Source: an uncultured Spirochaetia bacterium (GTDB lineage: Bacteria; Spirochaetota; UBA4802; JAGODF01). Taken from it: a stretch of DNA of 10,965 bases. The DNA lies in contig CALCJG010000394.1 in the NCBI GenBank assembly GCA_937967705.1, forward strand, positions 1 through 10,965, given 5' to 3'. The notes beneath the pieces were generated by a model that saw only the letters and a program-made list of their open reading frames with translations, was not told the DNA's origin and searched no databases. A program made the translations under genes and the position numbers. Positions within the stretch are counted from its first letter, which is position 1, and every line of letters begins with the position of its first letter. Positions 5,802 through 10,965 of the stretch are shown piece by piece.

Positions 5802-7839
5802 AGACATCCTGTTTGCGATCAAGGCCGACAGCTCGACTCTCGTGGGTGAGCTGAACAAGGCCAAAAAGAAGATCAACGAACTACAGGCCGAAACAAAACA
5901 GTCGAATAGCGCGATAATGAGCGCATTTAACTGGCTTAAGGCCGGTATCGCGCAAATGATGGGTTCGATGGTCATTCAGGTTGCGAAGGATTTTATGAAC
6001 CTTGCCGGTCAGGTGGATACAGTAAGCAAGACCTTCGTTAAGCTGGCATCAGGCGCAAAAAATGGGAGTGATGGACTCCTCCAGGCTATGCAAACGGCTA
6101 CAGAGGGGACTGTCTCTACAATGGACATTATGAAGTCGTCGAATCTCGCCATTCAGTTAATGGGTGAGGATGTAATAAAGCAGCTTCCGGAAATGGCGAA
6201 AATAGCAAAGGCAGCCGCCCGGGCCCAGGGTAAAGACGCATCGCAAATGTTGGAGGACATCGTCGTCGCCTCTGGTCGCCGTTCCGTTATGATCCTGGAT
6301 AACCTCGGTATTTCATCGGCTACGGCTGCAAAATATCAAGAAGAGTATGCTAAGTCGCTTGGAAAGACCCGCGAAACATTGAGCGATACGCAAAAATCCC
6401 AGGCGTTCTTTTATGCCGTCATGAAGGCAGGCGGTGAGGTATATGATAAAGCCGGATCTGGCGCGTTGACGTTTGGTGAGAAACTCCAGGTAATGAACGC
6501 AAAATTACAGGATACGAAGAGTATAATCATCAATGAGTTGATGCCCGTGTTTGAAAATTTTACTGATGAGATGATTTCATCCGGTGGGAATACGGCTGGA
6601 TTTACTGAAGGGTTTACCCGTCAAATTGCCATCAGTATGATGAGGGTAAAAATCCAAATTAAGGAGGTAATCGCGTCAATTAAGGCCTTCGGATATGCGG
6701 CCCAGGCACTATTTAGTAAAGACGTAATGAACGCGCATCATTGGGAGGCGGCATTCAAAAAAATTGACGATCAAAGCAAAGGTATAGCCCGAGATTACAA
6801 GGTCATGTTTGACATGATAAACGGCGTTGTGGATGAAAGCGCGAAAAACTTAATCAATAAGGAAAAGAAAAAGCAGGCAGATATACAGGCGACAAAAAAA
6901 GAAATACTAAAACTATCAGAATATTACAAATACCTTGGCCAAGATTTAAACGTCCTCACTGTAAAAGAGGGCGAATATATAAAGGAACTCCAAAAGAAGA
7001 ACATCGTATCGGCAAAACAAATCTATGAAATGAAAATGGCCGCTTTGGAAAAGTATGTTGAAGGCCATATTGCAAAGCAGGCTGAATTATCTGAATATAC
7101 CGGAGATAAAGACCAGGCAGAGATCAATAAGGAATACCTGAAATACCAGGAAATGCTAAGGATATGGGGCGGCAACGCTGAAAAGAAAAAACAGATCGAA
7201 GAGGAATACGCAGTTCGCAAGCAGATGCAGGATATTCAATCTTCCGAGTTTGGGAAAAGATCAGTCGAAGGAGTAAGAACATATACCAAGGAAGCCTTGA
7301 ATAACATCGACGCCGCAAACCGCCAGCTTGTCTATAATATGATGTGGGGAAAGGGAGGATGGAGCGAGTTTAAAAAATCGATGAAGGATATTTTTAAACA
7401 GCTCATGGCGGACATTACTTATGCCATCATCCGGGCTGCGGCCCTGCAGGCCATACTCTCGGCAACTGGACTGGGAGGGGCCGGTCTCGTTTCAAGACTC
7501 ATTTTTGAAAAGGGATTCATCCCGGCCCACGCCGGCGGATATATGCCTTCCTTGCCTGCTTATCCTTCCGGGTATGTTCCGGCAGATCATCACCTGGCGT
7601 ATATTTCCGACTCCGAAGCCATCATCAATAAGTCGTCCACGGCGGCCAATTATGACGCTTTGAAGTGGATGAACGCGAACCCAGGGCAGTCTCTGGTTTC
7701 CGGCGGCAGTCATGTTGCAAACATAAACGTAATGCTCGACGGCCGGGTGATAGGCCGGGCGGTGGATACATACCGGGACGAGGTGGGACGCAATTCCGGG
7801 CTCAGTAATTATGGCAGGAAGGGGGCGTATAAATCATGA
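5785..7839 (+). CDS. Tail tape measure protein
   Basis: This 684-residue protein sets tail length and is released on DNA entry. The N-terminus has a heptad-rich stretch (LVGELNKAKKKINELQAET) and a small hydrophobic segment (about 51-66). Residues about 70-330 resemble the helical tape measure core (MKSSNLAIQLMGEDVIKQLP, QMLEDIVVASGRRSVMIL). A charged coiled-coil region spans about 350-500. A hydrophobic Ala/Gly/Leu segment at about 543-573 precedes a Gly/Pro-rich C-terminus (AHAGGYMPSLPAYPSGYVP, then ISDSEAIINKSSTA), which is typical of siphophage tape measures. Using about 1.5 angstroms per residue, the tail would be near 100 nm. GAGGAG (5769-5774) lies 10 bases upstream. The start overlaps the chaperone extension. 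It carries no peptidase or lysozyme motif that I can see. Confidence 0.88.
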   Translation: MPEKGKDILFAIKADSSTLVGELNKAKKKINELQAETKQSNSAIMSAFNWLKAGIAQMMGSMVIQVAKDFMNLAGQVDTVSKTFVKLASGAKNGSDGLLQAMQTATEGTVSTMDIMKSSNLAIQLMGEDVIKQLPEMAKIAKAAARAQGKDASQMLEDIVVASGRRSVMILDNLGISSATAAKYQEEYAKSLGKTRETLSDTQKSQAFFYAVMKAGGEVYDKAGSGALTFGEKLQVMNAKLQDTKSIIINELMPVFENFTDEMISSGGNTAGFTEGFTRQIAISMMRVKIQIKEVIASIKAFGYAAQALFSKDVMNAHHWEAAFKKIDDQSKGIARDYKVMFDMINGVVDESAKNLINKEKKKQADIQATKKEILKLSEYYKYLGQDLNVLTVKEGEYIKELQKKNIVSAKQIYEMKMAALEKYVEGHIAKQAELSEYTGDKDQAEINKEYLKYQEMLRIWGGNAEKKKQIEEEYAVRKQMQDIQSSEFGKRSVEGVRTYTKEALNNIDAANRQLVYNMMWGKGGWSEFKKSMKDIFKQLMADITYAIIRAAALQAILSATGLGGAGLVSRLIFEKGFIPAHAGGYMPSLPAYPSGYVPADHHLAYISDSEAIINKSSTAANYDALKWMNANPGQSLVSGGSHVANINVMLDGRVIGRAVDTYRDEVGRNSGLSNYGRKGAYKS

Positions 7840-7842
7840 TAG
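7830..7842 (+). repeat. 13-bp direct repeat, left copy
   Basis: TAAATCATGATAG covers the tape measure stop codon (TGA, 7837-7839). The identical 13-mer recurs at 8267-8279, and the match ends abruptly on both sides. The two copies flank the lipoprotein gene. Confidence 0.85.
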
Positions 7843-7852
7843 GGGGAAAAGT

Positions 7853-8269
7853 ATGAAAAGAATGATTATAATGATCGTTGCTATTATGGTGATGATGAAC
7901 GGATGTTCCATTTCACAAAAAAAACACTGCGTCTACTCAGTCGACAGGGAAATTATGGTCAGAGGTGATGGCAAGGAACAAATGAAACGCGCGGTTGAAT
8001 TCATTGGAAGGTGGACTGATAGGAGGATAATCATTTCAGATGAAAATTCTATAGTGACAGAGCCATCAAAAACATTACTTAATGTCGCTGATATAGAATA
8101 TGGCCGCCTTCAATATGTTGTAAAGAAGGACAAAACAAAAATATTTATTAGGATCAATACAGCAAGTAGGCTTTCCATCCGCGAAGCTGAGATGAATTCT
8201 CTGATCCTTCAGGATTACATGGAAACAGGTAAAATGCGTATTGCAGTGAAATATATTACTGTATGGTAA
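7853..8269 (+). CDS. Small lipoprotein, probable phage moron
   Basis: The product is 138 residues. The leader is basic then hydrophobic (MKRMIIMIVAIMVMMNGCS), with Cys18 in a lipobox-like MNGC. It should be exported and lipidated; Ser at +2 would favour the outer membrane in enteric-type hosts. The mature part is charged, mixed alpha/beta, without a family I recognise (EFIGRWTDRRIIISDENS, then LQYVVKKDKTKIFIRIN). I chose ATG 7853 rather than an in-frame ATG at 7811 because AGGGGG (7841-7846) lies 6 bases upstream and the signal sequence then sits at the N-terminus. Codon use is clearly more AT-rich than the neighbours. It interrupts two tail genes and is flanked by a 13-bp direct repeat, so it is probably cargo expressed in the host. 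Phage lipoproteins such as T5 Llp block receptors; a similar role here is only a possibility. Confidence 0.7.
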   Translation: MKRMIIMIVAIMVMMNGCSISQKKHCVYSVDREIMVRGDGKEQMKRAVEFIGRWTDRRIIISDENSIVTEPSKTLLNVADIEYGRLQYVVKKDKTKIFIRINTASRLSIREAEMNSLILQDYMETGKMRIAVKYITVW

Positions 8270-8279
8270 ATCATGATAG
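8267..8279 (+). repeat. 13-bp direct repeat, right copy
   Basis: This is the second perfect copy of TAAATCATGATAG. It supplies the lipoprotein stop codon (TAA, 8267-8269) and the start codon of the following tail gene (ATG, 8273-8275). Confidence 0.85.
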
Positions 8280-10834
8280 AATACGCCGCCGATAAAAAAA
8301 TCAAATTTGCCTTTAATCCGCAGGTCAACAAACGAGCGTTTCAGATCAACCAGGTGGGAGCGCAGGAAGCCACGGTCATTGATGAGGCTGATTTCGATTA
8401 TACCGATGACAATTCGGTTTTTGTTTCCAAGGCCGGGAACGACTCGACCGGATCAGGAACTCAGGCAGCGCCTTACCTGACCATCGCGAAGGCCATTGAT
8501 GAAACTACGGAGGACAAGACCTTCGTAATTGTTATCGGTAATGATCTGTTTTCCGAGGACCTATCTTCATGCACGTTCGACTATTCGCAGGGGGTTTATG
8601 CCGGAACGGGTTATTCTCCCACGCTCTCGCTTCGGAAGCTCTCCGTGACGCCTACCAACAGCAACAGGATTTTCTTTTCAAAAGACGGGGACGACGATAC
8701 CGGCGACGGAACAATGGAACATCCCGTCTTGACGATTGCAAAGGCGGCTACCCTCTGCGATGCCAGTCATCAAATATGCCACTGCCTTGACTCCGAGACC
8801 TATGAGGAGGAGGCGTTTGAATTCACTGGGAACTTTCTGGGGTTGGAAGCGGCGGAGGGGGAGACACCGACGCTGTCTGTAATATATGATGAGAGTGATG
8901 CGTATTCTCATTTTTCATTTTCAAAAGGAAGTGATACCCTGCTTTCATCAAATGGAAATATGGCAGAAGTAATCAAAATAAGTGACTCAAGAGTAATCGT
9001 CATCTATGTAGTTGGGTCAAGTGGGGTCTATTACAAGGTATACGATAATGAAATGGGATACGTGAGTGGTCCGACCACATTAAATTCTGGAAATACCAGT
9101 TATGTTAGTGCCTGTCTATTATCTACTGGATTGATATTTATGATTTACTGGAGAAGTGCAGACAATAATTTTGTATATAGGGTCATTGACGCGACTACGT
9201 TTGCTGATGTTGTTGGGGAAACAGTATTTTTAAATACTTCGTATCCAGGAAGAACAAGATGCATTGAGTTACCAAATGGGAATATATTTTTAACTTGGGG
9301 TACTGGGAGCACCATAGCCCGGTATTATGCGGTGTGGGATGCCCAATATCAAGTCGTAAAAAGCGCCTCTTCTTTTTCGGCTATACCAGATATACTTCAT
9401 GTGGATTTGACTTTAATGGATGAAAATACATTATTAGCTGTATTTACCTATGGGGCATTTAGTGAAATCCGTTTTGCAAAATTTGACACTGAAGATTATT
9501 CTATATTGGACTCAGGAGTATTTTTAAGTCCAGGGGATGTTTCATGGGTAACCGTTACTAAACTATTAAATGATTTATTATTTGTTTGTTATGATAGATA
9601 TGTCCCCCCACAAACGGCATTTTATACGATAATAGATTATTCAGGAAATGTAATACAACCGGAAACCACCTATTCCAGTTATTGTGCTCCCCTTTCTAAT
9701 GATTTGTTAGTTACAGGTGATGTGGTTACCGTAGTTATGGATTATTTGGGAGCATTAGATGCATATTTTAGCATATTATCAATTACATATAATGCGATTG
9801 AAGCAGATGTCAATATCAGCATAGATGGCTTTACGTTGAAGCCATCCGATGTTGATTATTTGAAGCGGTTTATTAATAGTGACAGTGATATTGTATTGAG
9901 ACATGTTGATTTGATTGATTGTATAGCGGGTCAAGATTTACGGGACGCTGTGCCCATAATAACTACCGGGGCATTTCAATGCAATAATAGTCGTATATTC
10001 GATTGCGACTCTGGTCCACAGATAACGAACAACTCCGTTGAAATATCAGACTCTCAAATATATCGGATCACGAGCGGATTTGCGATTGAAATCGACGGCG
10101 CAGGATCAGGCATCATCATTGAGCATAACGATATTTTCAATAACTACGGCGCGATATACCTGGAAAATAACGACGGCGATGAGGTCATCAAGAATAATAT
10201 CATCCATGATAACGACAACGGCACCGTCGCGGAAACCTCCGTTGATTGCGATTATTCAGTCGTAACCGACGACAATACCAACCTGGCAGTCGGAACGAAG
10301 TTCGTCCGGGCGAACCCTCTATATATCGATGAGGGGTATGTCAATCCAGCAAATCTCGATCTTAATATCAAAACGCGCATAGCGGGATACCAGACAGATT
10401 CCCCCGCTTATGGCCTGGCTGATGATGCCAGAAACGCCGGGGCCATTGATGTGAAATATATCGGCGAGGAAACCACCTACACGGAAATCACCGTGACCAA
10501 GCCGATGAAGATCCTTCCGCGCCTGGCAGCGGTTGCCCCGGCGTTCAATCAGCGCCGGTCAGGAGATGTTGCCTCCTCGAAGGAAGGGCAGTCGCTCTTT
10601 GTGGTTATGGAATGGGACGGCGTAAACAACGACGATACAGACCTCCTGGAACAGCTCTGGTGCTGCGATCAGTCAGATGTAAATATCTATTTTCAGCCCA
10701 TCACCTATCCTGACCAGTACGAATCCTTCAAGCTGAAATATGATGATATGGATCAGGGCATTGACGTTTTTACCCTCTCTGACCTGGGAGTGGATAAAAT
10801 CAAAATGACCTTTGCGAGGGCTTACGAACGATGA
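8273..10834 (+). CDS. Large tail protein: beta-helix with inserted propeller-like domain
   Basis: This 853-residue structural protein lies directly downstream in the tail tip region. Residues 1-48 (MIEYAADKKIKFAFNPQVNK) and about 735-853 (from MKILPRLAAVAPAFNQRR onward) look like the virion-docking parts. Two copies of a beta-helix entry motif occur at 49-76 (VSKAGNDSTGSGTQAAPYLT) and 133-160 (FSKDGDDDTGDGTMEHPVLT). Residues about 210-510 hold around six repeats of roughly 45 residues, pattern L-x-N/S-G-x-hydrophobic strand then Y-x-V-x-D, suggesting a beta-propeller. Parallel beta-helix coils resume at about 540-720 (IIIEHNDIFNNYGAIYLENN, IIHDNDNG) and end in SPAYGLADDARNAGAIDV. The propeller region is markedly AT-rich. 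No good ribosome site precedes the ATG, so it likely depends on coupling to the lipoprotein gene, 3 bases upstream. A host-surface binding role is likely; enzymatic activity is not evident. Confidence 0.65.
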   Translation: MIEYAADKKIKFAFNPQVNKRAFQINQVGAQEATVIDEADFDYTDDNSVFVSKAGNDSTGSGTQAAPYLTIAKAIDETTEDKTFVIVIGNDLFSEDLSSCTFDYSQGVYAGTGYSPTLSLRKLSVTPTNSNRIFFSKDGDDDTGDGTMEHPVLTIAKAATLCDASHQICHCLDSETYEEEAFEFTGNFLGLEAAEGETPTLSVIYDESDAYSHFSFSKGSDTLLSSNGNMAEVIKISDSRVIVIYVVGSSGVYYKVYDNEMGYVSGPTTLNSGNTSYVSACLLSTGLIFMIYWRSADNNFVYRVIDATTFADVVGETVFLNTSYPGRTRCIELPNGNIFLTWGTGSTIARYYAVWDAQYQVVKSASSFSAIPDILHVDLTLMDENTLLAVFTYGAFSEIRFAKFDTEDYSILDSGVFLSPGDVSWVTVTKLLNDLLFVCYDRYVPPQTAFYTIIDYSGNVIQPETTYSSYCAPLSNDLLVTGDVVTVVMDYLGALDAYFSILSITYNAIEADVNISIDGFTLKPSDVDYLKRFINSDSDIVLRHVDLIDCIAGQDLRDAVPIITTGAFQCNNSRIFDCDSGPQITNNSVEISDSQIYRITSGFAIEIDGAGSGIIIEHNDIFNNYGAIYLENNDGDEVIKNNIIHDNDNGTVAETSVDCDYSVVTDDNTNLAVGTKFVRANPLYIDEGYVNPANLDLNIKTRIAGYQTDSPAYGLADDARNAGAIDVKYIGEETTYTEITVTKPMKILPRLAAVAPAFNQRRSGDVASSKEGQSLFVVMEWDGVNNDDTDLLEQLWCCDQSDVNIYFQPITYPDQYESFKLKYDDMDQGIDVFTLSDLGVDKIKMTFARAYER

Positions 10835-10965
10835 GCACTCAGGTCTATATCGATTACAACCGAATCCCTGATAGCGACATAATCGAGTATCCCCTGCAGG
10901 AGGAAACGATTGAATTCAACCGAGACAAGCTCATCGCTTCGACGGTGGATATTGTCCTGGGGAAT
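10831..10965 (+). CDS. Tail gene of unknown function (3' partial)
   Basis: Only the first 45 codons are inside the window, open to the right edge: MSTQVYIDYNRIPDSDIIEY, then a Glu/Asn/Asp-rich stretch ending VDIVLGN. The start overlaps the previous stop as ATGA. The pattern of a short beta-rich opening followed by LIASTVDIVLGN resembles the beginning of minor tail or baseplate hub proteins, but this fragment is too short for a firm call. Third-position GC returns to the level of the tail module core. Confidence 0.6.
   Translation, partial: MSTQVYIDYNRIPDSDIIEYPLQEETIEFNRDKLIASTVDIVLGN

Larger units (their letters stand above)
7843..8279 (+). other. Inserted cargo cassette (lipoprotein gene plus one repeat copy)
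   Basis: This 437-base unit lies between the two copies of TAAATCATGATAG and includes the right copy. Deleting it in silico joins the tape measure end to the next tail gene as TCATGATAGAATAC. The stop TGA then overlaps the start ATG as ATGA, the same junction type used elsewhere in this operon. It contains no transposase, and I see no terminal inverted repeats. It appears to be a moron insertion or duplication-mediated integration at a gene boundary. The event is inferred; the repeat and the restored junction are seen. Confidence 0.6.

Noticed and set aside
7805..7833. Possible private promoter for the lipoprotein gene (TATAAA at 7828-7833)
   Set aside because: There is no -35-like hexamer at suitable spacing, and the TATAAA lies inside tape measure codons. 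Operon read-through is sufficient.
7811..7852. Earlier in-frame ATG for the lipoprotein gene
   Set aside because: It would place 14 residues before the signal sequence inside the tape measure frame. The ATG at 7853 has a better placed ribosome site and a proper leader.
7843..8266. Insertion sequence or homing element as the cargo between the repeats
   Set aside because: No transposase or nuclease motif and no terminal inverted repeats are visible. The single product is a lipoprotein.

Overview
This window is the head-to-tail structural operon of a tailed phage or prophage with siphovirus-like (long, non-contractile) tail genes. Every gene is on the + strand and packed end to end with overlaps or very short gaps. 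The host is probably a diderm bacterium, because one gene encodes a lipoprotein with a leader typical of such hosts. Gene style and moderate GC would suit a proteobacterium or Desulfobacterota member, but that is a guess. No integrase, lysis, replication or host gene is visible, so prophage and free phage cannot be told apart.

Head region (1-3912): a 5'-truncated S49-type maturation protease with a C-terminal scaffold domain. A strong internal ribosome binding site lies before an in-frame ATG at 719, a lambda C/Nu3-like arrangement. Next come a DUF2190-like decoration protein with an extra C-terminal domain, the major capsid protein, and two small connector proteins (FII-like, and probable tail terminator).

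Tail region (3924-7839): the major tail tube protein, carrying an inserted beta-rich domain; a perfect 8-bp GC-rich hairpin with a short T-tract, likely a partial terminator; a small unrecognised protein; a tail assembly chaperone whose C-terminal extension lies in the -1 frame with no start codon of its own (probable programmed frameshift, G/GT type, with a perfect 11-bp hairpin in the zone); and a fairly short tape measure protein.

Cargo and tip region (7840-10965): a small AT-rich lipoprotein gene sits between the tape measure and the next tail gene. It is flanked by a perfect 13-bp direct repeat, TAAATCATGATAG. Removing one copy plus the cargo would restore a classic ATGA stop/start overlap between the two tail genes, so this looks like a cleanly inserted moron. 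After it comes an 853-residue tail protein in which an AT-rich, propeller-like segment interrupts a beta-helix, which is itself framed by short segments that look like virion docking domains. The window ends in the first 45 codons of another tail gene, joined by an ATGA overlap.

The most noteworthy items are the repeat-flanked moron, the chaperone frameshift with its hairpin, and the nested, compositionally mosaic tail protein. I do not see a wholly new system here.
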